From the NCBI GenBank assembly GCA_028821455.1, contig JAPPGE010000088.1, positions 90,857-140,862 of the forward strand: a stretch of DNA of 50,006 nt. The letters run 5' to 3'. The notes beneath the pieces are model-generated. The model saw nothing but the letters and a program-made list of their open reading frames with translations. It had not been told where the DNA came from and searched no databases. Position numbers and translations under genes: made by a program. Shown here one piece after another: positions 26,980-36,266 of this stretch. Each line of letters starts with the position of its first letter. Positions within the stretch are counted from its first letter, which is position 1. This stretch comes from a bacterium. GTDB taxonomy: Bacteria; Pseudomonadota; Alphaproteobacteria; SP197.

Positions 26980-27008
26980 AGGATACAGAATGCGCGACGC
27001 TTGACCAA
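26980..27008 (-). promoter_or_regulatory. Candidate sigma-70 promoter for the PotD-like gene
   Basis: Minus-strand TTGGTC (27008-27003) and TATCCT (26985-26980) with a 17-bp spacer; the start codon is about 33 bp beyond the -10. The match to consensus is moderate (3/6 and 4/6). Confidence 0.4.
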
Positions 27009-27037
27009 CCGGCGACCGACTTCAGGGAGAGAGCGCC

Positions 27038-27673
27038 ATGGCACTGTCGCGCAAGGAACTGATGAGACGGATCTACCAGCCGCGCGATACGCAGGAACTG
27101 CGCCAGACTTATGACATCTGGGCCGACGACTATGATGAAGACGTCGCGCGCCGGGACTACCGGCTTCCCGGAATCATCACTGTCCTCGTGGCCCGTTATG
27201 TCTCCACCGGTGCCGGTACCATCCTCGATGCAGGGGCCGGCACCGGCATTCTCGGGGAGTGGCTCTCCCTGGCCGGGTACCGCGACCTCCTTGCCCTCGA
27301 CATGTCACCCGGCATGCTCCAGCGCGCCGCCCGCCGGGGTGTCTACAGCGGTGTCTGGACCGGAGAACTCGGACACCCCATCGACCTGCCCGATGGCCGC
27401 TTTGCAGCTGTTGCCTCAGCCGGAGCCTTCGGCATCACCCATGCGCCGTCCAGCGGATTTCGGGAGATGGTGCGCCTCACGCGGGAGGGTGGGCATCTTG
27501 TCCTCTCCGTTCGTCTCGAAGGCATCGGCGAGGGTGGATTCGAGGAGGAGGCGCGTCGCATGGAAAGGGACGGCCTGTGGCGCCGCATCGAAACCCTTGG
27601 CCCCTTCGAGGCCTTCGCCGGAGACAGCGAGAGCCTCTACGTCACATGGATTTTCCAGAGCCTCTCGCCATGA
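27038..27673 (+). CDS. Class I SAM-dependent methyltransferase
   Basis: A 211-aa protein with motif I TILDAGAGTGILGEWL near residue 61-76, acidic strand end LLALDMSPGML, and IDLPDGRFAAVASAGAFGITH. The N-terminus (YQPRDTQELRQTYDIWADDYDED) resembles Williams-Beuren/UbiE-like methyltransferases. The ribosome site AGGGAGAG lies 8-9 nt upstream of the ATG. Divergent from the PotD-like gene across 90 bp. The substrate is unknown. Confidence 0.82.
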   Translation: MALSRKELMRRIYQPRDTQELRQTYDIWADDYDEDVARRDYRLPGIITVLVARYVSTGAGTILDAGAGTGILGEWLSLAGYRDLLALDMSPGMLQRAARRGVYSGVWTGELGHPIDLPDGRFAAVASAGAFGITHAPSSGFREMVRLTREGGHLVLSVRLEGIGEGGFEEEARRMERDGLWRRIETLGPFEAFAGDSESLYVTWIFQSLSP

Positions 27674-27705
27674 CCAGGAGGCCCGCGCGTGTCAGCCGCA
27701 ACCGA

Positions 27706-27939
27706 TCAGCCGCCCGACCGAGGGCGTCGGAGGCGATCCAGGCGGTCGCGATAGTCATCCGAAGCGGCGCCCTCGGCAAGCCCGGCCAGCGCAGCGGGAT
27801 CGGGGACTGGCATGAGGAGAACGCCCATGCCCTTGGGGATGAAAGCGAAGGTCTGCCCCGCTTCCCACCGTTGAGCCGATCGTACGGCCTTCGGGATCGA
27901 GATCTGAAACCTGGATGACAAGGTTGCGGTCTCCGCCAT
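27706..27939 (-). CDS. AbrB/VapB-type antitoxin without a toxin partner
   Basis: A 77-aa swapped-hairpin DNA-binding protein: TATLSSRFQISIPKAVRSAQ then GQTFAFIPKGMGVLLMPVP, the AbrB/MazE/SpoVT fold as in VapB antitoxins, with a toxin-binding C-tail ending SDDYRDRLDRLRRPRSGG. In the usual operon a PIN-domain toxin gene follows or overlaps the antitoxin stop; here only 32 bp separate it from the convergent methyltransferase gene and no PIN gene is present on either side. It is an orphan, so either a solitary regulator or a remnant. Confidence 0.75.
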   Translation of the reverse strand: MAETATLSSRFQISIPKAVRSAQRWEAGQTFAFIPKGMGVLLMPVPDPAALAGLAEGAASDDYRDRLDRLRRPRSGG

Positions 27940-28107
27940 GGTCGTACCCTGCTGCAGTCGAAGAAAAACTCATAAGGCAGGCGCGAACCTGGCTCAAGAC
28001 ACCTTCCCAGTCACTCTCACCGTGTGGCCGAGCCCAGCAGCAATTCTTGAGTCGGCGAACCCGATCAACGATCATGGCTGTCCACTCAACCAGGCGGAAT
28101 TCATCCC

Positions 28108-28470
28108 ATGACAACGAAGCCCGTGCGACTGAACCACGACGGCCATGGCGAAGGACTGGTGGCGTCCGATCTCATTGCCTCTGAAGCTTTCACCTCCGGA
28201 GACACGACCGAGCTCATTTCCCATGCCTGGACCGCCGATGACGGCAGCATTTTGACAGGAGTGTGGGTCTGCGCACCGTGCCGCGAGGAGATCGATGCCT
28301 ATCCGGTCAACGAGATGATGACGGTGCTCGAGGGATCCGTCACGGTCACCGACGATACCGGCAAGGCCGAGACCTACACCCCGGGCGATACCTTCTTCAT
28401 TCCCAAAGGTGCCCCCTGCACCTGGGAAATCACCAGCACGCTGCGCAAGTTCTACATGATTGCCGCCTGA
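28108..28470 (+). CDS. Cupin-domain protein (Cupin_3/DUF861, EutQ-like)
   Basis: A small single-domain cupin of 120 aa. Residues 40-110 show the two cupin motifs in relaxed form (SILTGVWVCAPCREEIDAYPVNEMMTVLEGSVTVTDD and GKAETYTPGDTFFIPKGAPCTWE). This family often sits beside amine-catabolism genes with an unknown or metal-binding role. The ribosome site is weak. It ends 1 bp before the stop of the convergent dimethylformamidase-like gene, leaving no room for a terminator. Confidence 0.8.
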   Translation: MTTKPVRLNHDGHGEGLVASDLIASEAFTSGDTTELISHAWTADDGSILTGVWVCAPCREEIDAYPVNEMMTVLEGSVTVTDDTGKAETYTPGDTFFIPKGAPCTWEITSTLRKFYMIAA

Positions 28471-28471
28471 A

Positions 28472-30685
28472 CTAGGACTCAGGTGTCCCGGCAGGCATGG
28501 CAAAGGGCTCCGGGTCGAGGAAGCGGTTCAGCACGTTGCCGGTGACCGTCGCCACGTTGTTCTGCCATCCGGCGTGCGGCAGGCTGGCGCCCCAGGCGAT
28601 GGATCCGGTGGAAAAGACGGCGCCGCCCGACGGAGTCTCGAAGAACGTCATGTCGGCGCGGATGTCGGGATTCTGGACTCCATCCATGGCGCTGTGATGG
28701 AAGCCGGTTTCGTCAGGCACAAGCCAGGTGTCGGCGGAATGACCTTCCGAACGGGCCACGACAAGGGCATGGCGGGGCGTGCCCAGCCGGGGATCGGTGG
28801 CGTCGATCTCCGAGCCGCTGGCGCCGCCTCCCTGGATACCGAAGGTGCCGATCAACTCGTCGCGGCCGATGCCTTCGAAGATGAAGGACGCCCGCGGATC
28901 CAGGCTCTCCGGGGTACGCCTGTAGAACCCAGAGCGATCGAACCCCACGGCCACGGTCCCGACGCCGACAAGCGCCTGAGGCGCCATGCCCAGGCGCCGC
29001 CACAGCCCGCCATACTCTCCGGTGAACTCCAGGTAGTACTCGCCGGGTTCCTCGTCGCGATAGCGGATGCCGTCCTCGGCCCGGCGCAGTTCCAGGGCGC
29101 CCGGCCATTCGTCCGAAAAGGCGCAGCGCCAGATGAAACCGTTGCCTCCCAGGTAGGCAAGGCGGCCGCCCTGTGAAAGATAGCCGCGCATGCCGTCCCA
29201 CATCGGTGTCGTGTAGTACTCGGGATGGGTTCCCGTCACCACTGCCCTGTAGGGCTGCAGGAGACCCGTCCCCTCGCGGTGCAGATCCTCGTCGGTGATC
29301 ACATCGAAGGCGAACCCGCAGTGCTCGAGCCAGGCCAGAATGTGGGTGTCGGGATTGAAGCTCCACAGGGGCGTGCGCGGAGCCATGTTGAGGACCGGGC
29401 GTAACCTGGAGGCGTAGCGCACACCGGAGCCGTCGGCATGGGTGTCGTAGGTCGACAGGCCGAACTCGTCGTGTTCCTGCAGGAAGATATCGTTGGGCGT
29501 CAGTGTTGTCCAGAAGGTCTCAGCCACCTCCGCGAAGGGCTCGCTCATGTGCCAGCGATAGTTGCTGTAGGCCATGTATGTCGCTGTCGAGGCGAGAAAG
29601 GCGAGCCTCGCCGTCGCGGTCCCCGGTGGCGGCCGCACGAAGAAGGTGACATGCCACTCATCGTCTCCGGCCCTCAACCGGGCGGCATAGACCCCGCTCG
29701 CGAGAGTGGCCGGCACGGTGAAGGTGAAGTCGGTCTGCCATCCAGCGTCGTAGTGATCGTCCTCATGAAAGTGAATCGCCCCGTACTCCGAGGGTGCATG
29801 ACGCCAGTTCTGTTCCCTGCCCGACCAGTTGAATCCCTTGACGCCGCGTGACGGCAGATTGACCGTCCGGCCGTGAAGCCGGTGGTACCCGGCATCCGTG
29901 ACCTGCGAGCACCCGATGTCTTGCGAGAAATCCCAGGCACCGACGACAGCCGGTTCACGTTCATGGGGGGATCCGGACCATGCAAGGGCTTCGATCTCCC
30001 GTGCCTCGAGAGCCCGTCCGGTGACGATGGGCCGATCGATCTTGCCGTTGAAGTGATCGCTCCCGCCAGCCTCTCCGGCAGCGATGACAAGCGACCTGGA
30101 AGCCGGCCGGAAGCCGCCCTCGCCGCTGGCGTGCGCGTTTTGCCCAGCCTCGACCTCGCTCGACAGGCGATCGAGATAGAGACCAAGAGTGCCCGTCGCC
30201 GCATCGAAGGTGCCGGCGACAAGGTGCCAGCGCCGGGATTCGAGCCTGGTCTCAAGGCTGAGTTCATGGATGGCGCCGTCTCCGGTCCTGAGGGCGAGCG
30301 TGCCGGCCGCCGTGATGACGAGGGCAAACCCGCACGATGCCGCACCATCCCAGTGAGTGATGATCCCCTGTTCGCGCCCGCCTGGCAGCGTGGGATAGAT
30401 CCATGCCTGGACCGTGAAGCTGGCAAGGCGTTCCGCGGCATCCGGCTGCGGCACGATGACGCAAGAGCCTGCCGTCATCTCCTGGGTACGACCCTTATGG
30501 GTGCCGTTGAAGGGGGCCTCGATCTCCTCTTCGCAGAAGAGGCCGCGGTGGGGATCGTCATCGCCGCAGATGATGCGCACGAGATCGGCCCGGTAGCGCT
30601 CTCTGCCGTAGGTGCTGACCTTGAATTCGACGGTGTCGCCGGCCTTGGCGCTCCACCGGTTGGCATATCCGACGATTGACTTCAT
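28472..30685 (-). CDS. N,N-dimethylformamidase large-subunit-like protein (DmfA2 family)
   Basis: A 737-aa relative of the catalytic subunit of N,N-dimethylformamidase, which hydrolyses DMF to dimethylamine and formate. A beta-rich N-terminus (MKSIVGYANRWSAKAGDTVEF) is followed by a LamG-like domain (about 75-225, with ASFTVQAWIYPTLPG) and a C-terminal catalytic region. The known enzyme uses a mononuclear iron held by two Tyr and one Glu. Plausible equivalents here are a Tyr in TATYMAYSNYRW (370-376), Tyr413 (LSTYDTHADG) and Glu489 (THPEYYTT), with spacing close to the known one. The ATG at 30685 overlaps the small-subunit stop (ATGA). The substrate may be a related N-alkyl amide. Confidence 0.85.
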   Translation of the reverse strand: MKSIVGYANRWSAKAGDTVEFKVSTYGRERYRADLVRIICGDDDPHRGLFCEEEIEAPFNGTHKGRTQEMTAGSCVIVPQPDAAERLASFTVQAWIYPTLPGGREQGIITHWDGAASCGFALVITAAGTLALRTGDGAIHELSLETRLESRRWHLVAGTFDAATGTLGLYLDRLSSEVEAGQNAHASGEGGFRPASRSLVIAAGEAGGSDHFNGKIDRPIVTGRALEAREIEALAWSGSPHEREPAVVGAWDFSQDIGCSQVTDAGYHRLHGRTVNLPSRGVKGFNWSGREQNWRHAPSEYGAIHFHEDDHYDAGWQTDFTFTVPATLASGVYAARLRAGDDEWHVTFFVRPPPGTATARLAFLASTATYMAYSNYRWHMSEPFAEVAETFWTTLTPNDIFLQEHDEFGLSTYDTHADGSGVRYASRLRPVLNMAPRTPLWSFNPDTHILAWLEHCGFAFDVITDEDLHREGTGLLQPYRAVVTGTHPEYYTTPMWDGMRGYLSQGGRLAYLGGNGFIWRCAFSDEWPGALELRRAEDGIRYRDEEPGEYYLEFTGEYGGLWRRLGMAPQALVGVGTVAVGFDRSGFYRRTPESLDPRASFIFEGIGRDELIGTFGIQGGGASGSEIDATDPRLGTPRHALVVARSEGHSADTWLVPDETGFHHSAMDGVQNPDIRADMTFFETPSGGAVFSTGSIAWGASLPHAGWQNNVATVTGNVLNRFLDPEPFAMPAGTPES

Positions 30686-31008
30686 TGGTTTCCCCGCACC
30701 GGATCGATGCCCGTGACATGTTGCCAGCGCCGGCGAAAGACCTCGCGGCAGGCGTCGTCGTAGTCTTCGAACACGGTTGCGTCCGCAAAGGCAACCGGCT
30801 CCCCCCTTGCCGGCATCCGCGCCAGGCGCCAACCGCCCCCCGCCCCGGTCTTCACCAGGATGACACGCTCGGCCATCGGCAGCAGGCGAAGGCGGTTGAC
30901 CAGCAGCGTGAGCTCCGGGCTGTGGGGACCACCGGGCTGGTCCATGAACTCCGTCACGAGATCCATGCGCCGGGGATCGACCTTGTACATGACCTCATGT
31001 TTCCCCAT
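30682..31008 (-). CDS. N,N-dimethylformamidase small-subunit-like protein (DmfA1 family)
   Basis: A 108-aa protein immediately upstream of the large-subunit gene, overlapping it by 4 bp. Its pattern SPELTLLVNRLRLLPMAERVILV, then WRLARMP, then FEDYDDACREVFRRRWQHVTG fits the second half of the known small subunit (helical, ending in a conserved charged helix), although it is about 25 aa shorter. The start is uncertain: ATG at 31008 or 30990 (MYKVDPRRMDL). Operon position and pattern support the call; on sequence alone it would be weak. Confidence 0.7.
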   Translation of the reverse strand: MGKHEVMYKVDPRRMDLVTEFMDQPGGPHSPELTLLVNRLRLLPMAERVILVKTGAGGGWRLARMPARGEPVAFADATVFEDYDDACREVFRRRWQHVTGIDPVRGNQ

Positions 31009-31105
31009 TCACGATGCACCATCCCTGCCGCACCACCACCCAGGCGTCAAGCGGGCGACAGCCGTGATAGCATGGGACGACGACGTGAAGAGGGAGACGC
31101 GCGCC

Positions 31106-32824
31106 ATGAACGTGTCGGACGGATTTCGGGCGTGGAAGGACAAACACGAAACGCCAGCCTATCACACCATTCCGTCCGCCCTGCCCGAACGGGCCGCCCA
31201 GGGCCCGGTGATCAGCGACATCATGGTGCCCATGCGAGACGGCATCGAACTGGCAACGGATGTCTACCTTCCTGACGGAAACGGTCCCTTCCCTGCCATC
31301 CTGACGCGCATGCCCTACGGGAAGACGGAGCCCTACTGTTTCATGCCTGCCGTCGCCCGTCACTGGGTGCGCCAGGGCTACGCCGCCGTGGTCCAGGACG
31401 TGCGGGGGAAATGGGGGTCGGGGGGCACCTTCGAACCCAATCTCGCCGACAACGAGGTCCCCGACGGCTACGACACGATCGGCTGGATTGCAGGCGAGGA
31501 ATGGTCCGATGGCCGTGTCGCGATGTGGGGCGAAAGCTACTACGGCTTCACCAGCTATGCCGGAGCCGTGAGCGGCCACCCGGCGCTGAAGTGCATTGCG
31601 CCCGGCGACATATCCCTTGACCGCTATCGCGCCACCATGCGCTACGGTTGCCTGCAACTGAACACGGTGGGAACCTGGGCGATCTCGATGACGGACCAGA
31701 CCTACCAGGATCTCTCGCGACTGGATTACTGGCACCTTCCGCTCGCCGAGATGGCCAGTGCCGCCGGTGCCCCGTCACGCTACTTCGACGAACTCATCGC
31801 CAACCCTCAGCCGTCCCGGTTCTGGGAACTGCACAGCCTCCTCGCCGGGTACGAAACCATCCGCATTCCGGTGCTGCACTGGGGCGGCTGGTACGACAAC
31901 TACCTTGGTCCCACCATCGCCGACTGGCGCATCATGGAAGAACGCAACCGCGCCGGCGCCAACCAGCATCTCTTCATCGGCCCCTGGGACCATGAAGGCT
32001 CGGCCGATCGCTGCCACCGGGTCGGCCTGCTGCCGGTCAAGTCCAACACGGCCGAAGCCAAGTGGGACACCTTCGCGACATTCTTCGACCGCTACCTCAG
32101 GGAGAGCCGGAACGGGTTCGGTGAGTCGGGCGCCATTCGCTACTACGTCATGGGACGTGACATCTGGCGCGATACCGGGTCCTGGCCGCCCCGGGACTGC
32201 CGGGAACAGCGGTTCTACCTGAGGTCCGCCGGCACCCTCTTTCTTGCCCCTGATCCCCCCGGCAGCGAACCGGCGACGAGCTATCGCTATGACCCTGCCG
32301 ATCCGGTAGCCGAGACCCTGGCCTACGATTGCTGGTCCCTGGCCGGACAGATGGGCGACCGTCGCGAGGTCCAGCAACGCCAGGACGTTCTCGTCTACAT
32401 GTCGGAACCGTTCACCGACGGACTCGAACTGACTGGCCCCGTCTCGGCCCGCCTCTTCTTCTCCAGCAGCGCGGTGGATACGGATGTCACCGTGGCGCTC
32501 TCCGATGTGGCGGACGATGGCAGCGCCAACCTCATCCAGGACGGCGTCCTGCGCTGCCGATTCCGCAACGGGATCGACAGGGAGGAGATGATGGTGCCGG
32601 GAGAGATACAGCAACTCGATATCGACCTGTGGTCAACCAGCTATGCGCTCGCCCCGGGTCACCGACTCGCTGTCGAGGTCTCGTCCAGCAACTTCAACCG
32701 CTACGACCGCAATCTCAACACCGGCGAGCCATTCGGTCAGGGTGCGAGGCCTGTCGTCGCCACACAGACGGTCTTCCACGACTCCAACCGGGCCTCCTAC
32801 ATCACCGTGACCATCCATCCCTGA
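31106..32824 (+). CDS. CocE/NonD family serine hydrolase, copy 2
   Basis: Alpha/beta hydrolase plus C-terminal jelly-roll, 572 aa. Landmarks: MVPMRDGIELATDVYLPDG, VVQDVRGKWGSGGTFEP, the nucleophile elbow MWGESYYGFT with Ser144, and IGPWDHEGS carrying the likely catalytic His; the C-terminal domain has SEPFTDGLELTGPVSARLFF and LAVEVSSSNFNRYDRN. The ATG at 31106 has AGGGAG 9-12 nt upstream; longer readings lack similarity. Divergent from the dimethylformamidase-like pair across 97 bp. Members of this family hydrolyse esters or amides; an N-acyl or N-methyl amide would fit the surroundings. Confidence 0.88.
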   Translation: MNVSDGFRAWKDKHETPAYHTIPSALPERAAQGPVISDIMVPMRDGIELATDVYLPDGNGPFPAILTRMPYGKTEPYCFMPAVARHWVRQGYAAVVQDVRGKWGSGGTFEPNLADNEVPDGYDTIGWIAGEEWSDGRVAMWGESYYGFTSYAGAVSGHPALKCIAPGDISLDRYRATMRYGCLQLNTVGTWAISMTDQTYQDLSRLDYWHLPLAEMASAAGAPSRYFDELIANPQPSRFWELHSLLAGYETIRIPVLHWGGWYDNYLGPTIADWRIMEERNRAGANQHLFIGPWDHEGSADRCHRVGLLPVKSNTAEAKWDTFATFFDRYLRESRNGFGESGAIRYYVMGRDIWRDTGSWPPRDCREQRFYLRSAGTLFLAPDPPGSEPATSYRYDPADPVAETLAYDCWSLAGQMGDRREVQQRQDVLVYMSEPFTDGLELTGPVSARLFFSSSAVDTDVTVALSDVADDGSANLIQDGVLRCRFRNGIDREEMMVPGEIQQLDIDLWSTSYALAPGHRLAVEVSSSNFNRYDRNLNTGEPFGQGARPVVATQTVFHDSNRASYITVTIHP

Positions 32825-32906
32825 GCCCCGCCCCGGGCCAGGCGAAGCTGTCGGGCACGCCAAACCGGGACGGGCAGCCGTTCACCACCGCACAAGCGGG
32901 GCGATG

Positions 32907-34097
32907 TCAGGGTGCCGGGGAGCTCGAGAGCCGGCTGGCTACCCACCAGGCGACATGACGGTTGTGCTGTTCGTGACGGGAGAGCAGCGCACGTGTGGCC
33001 CGGCCGCTTTCGAGGGCCTTCTGGATCGCCGTGTTGGCGGGGACATCCTCGTCGTTGAAGCGATGGAAGAAGGCCTCGAGGCGATCGAGCCGCGCGTCGA
33101 AATCCGCCAGGCGGCGGGCGCTCTCCGGGACCATAAGATCAACTTCCATGTGTGAACGTCCGGCATTGACGGGAAGGAAGCGGATCATGATGCCGCAGTC
33201 GGGCTGCAGGTAGATCAGATAGTTGGGCAGGACGTAGACCAGGACAAAATGGGTGCGGTGAAAGGTGTCGAGGCCATCGAGCGGGTCGAAGAAGCACCCT
33301 GGCATGACCCTGGTCCCGTCGGCCAGTGTTTCCAGGGTCTCTTCCCGCGCCGGGCTCCACTGCAGTATCCAGTCATCGCCACAGGTCGTGCCGGTCTTCT
33401 CGCCGGGAAAGACGGTCTGGAAGGTCTCGGGGTGCAACCCTTCGTGGTGGTAGCACTCACCGTTGTCCTGCATCACTTTCCAGCCCCAGGGAACCTCTCC
33501 AAGGTCCAGGGTGCGCGCAGTGATCCAATCGTCGAGGCCGTAGGGGCGAAGCGTGTCCTCAACGCCCGCAAGGCGAGGCGCGAGAGGGCTGGCACGACCG
33601 TCGAGATTGACATACACGAATCCGTGCCAGACCTCGAAAGCAAGTTCTTCCAGGCGTGTGGCATCGGCATCGAAGCCGGGGTGGCACTCCATGCCCGGCG
33701 CCCGGCGCAGACATCCGTCGAGACCGTACACCCAGGCGTGGTAGGGGCATGTGATGACGGCCTTGCGCCCCCTCCCCTCAAGAACCTTCATCCAGCGGTG
33801 ACGGCAGATGTTCGCAAAGACCCTGAGGCATCCTCCATGATCGCGGACCATGGCGACCGGCGTGCCGACGATCTCGCGGGCAAGGTAGCTGCCAGGTTCG
33901 CGAACCTCGTCGGTCCGGCCGACAGCAATCCATCCCGCACGAAAGACCTGCTCGATCTCAAGGGCATGGATGTCCGGATTGCAGTACGCATCCACCGGCA
34001 GCGTCACCCATCCGGCGTTGCCGTCCGCCGCCATGGCGGACATGGCCTCGAGAGTGTCGGCCGTTCTGACTTCCCGCGCGTCGTAGTGACCCTGCAT
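32907..34097 (-). CDS. Rieske non-haem iron oxygenase alpha subunit (GbcA/CntA-like)
   Basis: Ring-hydroxylating-type oxygenase, 396 aa. The Rieske [2Fe-2S] ligands are Cys98-x-His100 and Cys117-x2-His120 (CRHRWMKV, CPYHAWVYG). The catalytic iron site is in NGECYHHEGLHPETF (His217, His222), with an acidic third ligand expected in FNDEDVPAN. The YH-x4-HP arrangement is typical of oxygenases acting on quaternary amines such as glycine betaine, carnitine or stachydrine. GGAGGA 5-7 nt upstream fixes ATG 34097. No reductase gene is adjacent. A demethylase or C-N cleaving role on a methylated amine is the favoured inference. Confidence 0.88.
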   Translation of the reverse strand: MQGHYDAREVRTADTLEAMSAMAADGNAGWVTLPVDAYCNPDIHALEIEQVFRAGWIAVGRTDEVREPGSYLAREIVGTPVAMVRDHGGCLRVFANICRHRWMKVLEGRGRKAVITCPYHAWVYGLDGCLRRAPGMECHPGFDADATRLEELAFEVWHGFVYVNLDGRASPLAPRLAGVEDTLRPYGLDDWITARTLDLGEVPWGWKVMQDNGECYHHEGLHPETFQTVFPGEKTGTTCGDDWILQWSPAREETLETLADGTRVMPGCFFDPLDGLDTFHRTHFVLVYVLPNYLIYLQPDCGIMIRFLPVNAGRSHMEVDLMVPESARRLADFDARLDRLEAFFHRFNDEDVPANTAIQKALESGRATRALLSRHEQHNRHVAWWVASRLSSSPAP

Positions 34098-34484
34098 TCT
34101 TCCTCCGCGCTGCACCTGGCGCCGATTATCAGGGAAACGGATCGCGGCGACAATCCTGGGTCGCCTTGTGACCCCATCCCGGAAGGGGCCCTGGCAGCGG
34201 CGAAGGTCGCCCGGGTGTCCGATCTTGCACGAAGCCGGCCGAGGGATTTGCCTCGGTGTCCCGGGAAAGCTCGCTCACATCCATAGGAGGAAGCTTCGCC
34301 GGCAATTGAAGCGGCCAAGAGCTCTTTGGGTCACGGTTGCCGACGTCGTCCCTGATGATCTCGCGCGGCGCCGCAGGCTGACCGGAAGTGTTCGCGGTGC
34401 CGGACCAGTGATGACATGGTATGGTTTGTCGGCCGGAACCGGAGAAATGGCTTGAACAAGGGGCCTCTGCCCATGGAGACCACA
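34098..34484. other. Divergent intergenic region between the Rieske and PhyH genes
   Basis: 387 bp between divergent starts, presumably holding both promoters. It has an inverted repeat CCGAGG-GATTTG-CCTCGG at 34239-34256 and an unused ribosome-site-like AGGAGG near 34283. Open frames crossing it have no start in register with that site and no recognisable family. I could not pick a convincing -35/-10 pair on either strand. Confidence 0.5.
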
Positions 34485-35363
34485 ATGGATCTGACCGTGC
34501 TCGATCGCACCGCGGACGCCGATACCGTCGCGCGCATCCTGCAACGTGACGGCACCGTTGCCGTGAGGGAACTCGCCTCGCCGGACCTGACCGATACCGT
34601 GGCCAGGGAACTCAGACCCCAGCTCGACGCCGAGGGACTGAGGTCGCGCAGTGCCTTCAACGGAGATCTGACGCTGCGCTACGGTGGCGTGCTGACCACG
34701 GCGCCAGGTGCGGCCGGTCTCGTGGATCACGATCTCGTCATCGCCGTCGCCGACCGGATTCTCCTTCCGTTCGCCGAGACTTACCGGATCAGCAGCCTGA
34801 CGGCGATCGAGATCCTGCCGGGTGAAACGGATCAGGCTCTGCACCGTGACGACACGATCTACCCCATCGACATCGCCGGCATGGAGCTGATCCTCGGGGT
34901 CATGTGGTCCCTGTGCGACTTCACAATGGAGAATGGCGGGACCCGGGTGATTCCCGGCAGTCACCGCTACTCCCGCGCGTGGCATCTGCCGGACTTGTCC
35001 CGCTGGAGTGTTGCCGAGATGCAAAAGGGTTCGGCGCTCTTCTTCCTTGGCTCGACATGGCATGGCGGCGCGGCCAACCGGAGCGACGCGTCACGTCTGG
35101 GTCTTGTCAACAGCTACTGCCTCGGCTGGTTGCGACCGGAGGTCAACCAGTACCTGACGACCCCGCCCGAGATCGCGGCCCGCTACAGTCCCCGCCTGCG
35201 GGCGTTGCTGGGCTACATGCCCCATGGCCTGGGGGATGACCGGTGCGGCTCCTTCCGGGGCGACTGTCCCGCGTGGGTGAGCACGCCACCGGAACCCGCC
35301 TGGCGGACCGGACGCAGCCAGGTGGGCACAATGGCGGACGCCAGGGCCCAGGGCGGGGGATGA
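34485..35363 (+). CDS. Phytanoyl-CoA dioxygenase (PhyH) family protein, copy 2
   Basis: Fe(II)/2-oxoglutarate oxygenase, 292 aa. The iron triad is His120-x-Asp122 ([11 protein letters not shown]) and His193 (STWHGGAAN), with Arg204 for 2-oxoglutarate. [17 protein letters not shown] and [12 protein letters not shown] match the C-terminal signature of the PhyH protein at 24897, so the two are paralogues. The ATG at 34485 has GGAG 6 nt upstream; ATG 34473 is an alternative adding four residues. The stop overlaps the methyltransferase start (ATGA), giving a PhyH-methyltransferase-flavoprotein operon. Confidence 0.86.
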   Translation: MDLTVLDRTADADTVARILQRDGTVAVRELASPDLTDTVARELRPQLDAEGLRSRSAFNGDLTLRYGGVLTTAPGAAGLVDHDLVIAVADRILLPFAETYRISSLTAIEILPGETDQALHRDDTIYPIDIAGMELILGVMWSLCDFTMENGGTRVIPGSHRYSRAWHLPDLSRWSVAEMQKGSALFFLGSTWHGGAANRSDASRLGLVNSYCLGWLRPEVNQYLTTPPEIAARYSPRLRALLGYMPHGLGDDRCGSFRGDCPAWVSTPPEPAWRTGRSQVGTMADARAQGGG

Positions 35364-36244
35364 CGCCGCCCGTCCCGAGGCTTCGGGAACATGACCGGAC
35401 AACGGAACCTGATCCGGATGCACCGTTGATCACGTTCAGAGAGTTGATGGAGGAGTTCGTGGACGAGGAACTTTACGACGACAGCTACATCACCTTTCTT
35501 GAGGAGGTGTGGGGAAGCGGATACCTCTCGCCCGGGGGGCCTGACGAAGTCACCCGCATCCTCGATGGTCTCGATCTTGATGGCGCCCGCATTCTCGACA
35601 TCGGTTGCGGATCAGGCGGCATCACGCTCTCGCTGGCGCTCGATCACGGCGCGGGCCATGTCACCGGAATCGACGTCGAGGCGCCGGCCTGCAATGCGGC
35701 GCGCAAGCGTGTCCATGATGCAGGGGCCGCCGACCGGGTCACAATACGGCAGGTGGAACCCGGTCCATTCGAATTTGCCGACCGGAGCTTTGATGTCGTC
35801 TTTTCCAAGGACGCCATCATTCATGTCGCGGACAAGGACATGCTGGCCCGCGAGGTGTTCCGCGTCCTGGAACCCGGCGGCTGGTTTGCTGCTTCAGACT
35901 GGCTGATCTCCCACGATGACACGCCGAGCCCCGGGATGGCGCGTTACATCGAACTGGAGGGGCTCGATTTTTCCATGGCCTCGCCGGACCGCTACGAAGC
36001 GGCCCTCAAGGGAGCAGGGTTCGTCAACGTGAGCCTGACCAACCGCAATCCCTGGTACAGGGACGTGGGCCGCCACGAGCTTGATTTTCTGACGGGCGCG
36101 GCACGCGCCGGCCTCGAAAACAGATACGGCGCCGAGTTCATCGACCAAATGGTCGAGGTCTGGAAGGCCATGGTGGTGGTCCTCGCAACGGGTGAGCACT
36201 GCCCCCATCACCTGCGCGGACAACGCCCGCACCACGCCCCATGA
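35360..36244 (+). CDS. SAM methyltransferase resembling phosphoethanolamine/sarcosine N-methyltransferases
   Basis: A 294-aa methyltransferase. Motif I is [17 protein letters not shown] around residue 74-90; [29 protein letters not shown] and [10 protein letters not shown] followed by YIELEGLDF closely follow the pattern of plant phosphoethanolamine N-methyltransferase and related sarcosine/dimethylglycine enzymes. N-methylation of a small amine is therefore likely. Its ATG overlaps the PhyH stop, and its stop lies 22 bp before the dehydrogenase start, so an N-methylating and an amine-demethylating enzyme are made from one transcript, which is unexpected. Confidence 0.82.
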   Translation: MTPPVPRLREHDRTTEPDPDAPLITFRELMEEFVDEELYDDSYITFLEEVWGSGYLSPGGPDEVTRILDGLDLDGARILDIGCGSGGITLSLALDHGAGHVTGIDVEAPACNAARKRVHDAGAADRVTIRQVEPGPFEFADRSFDVVFSKDAIIHVADKDMLAREVFRVLEPGGWFAASDWLISHDDTPSPGMARYIELEGLDFSMASPDRYEAALKGAGFVNVSLTNRNPWYRDVGRHELDFLTGAARAGLENRYGAEFIDQMVEVWKAMVVVLATGEHCPHHLRGQRPHHAP

Positions 36245-36266
36245 GCACAAGCCGGGAGGACGACCT

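Noticed and set aside
34168..34455. Possible 95-codon gene between the Rieske and PhyH genes
   Set aside because: No family match; the only good ribosome-site-like sequence lies inside it with no start codon in register.
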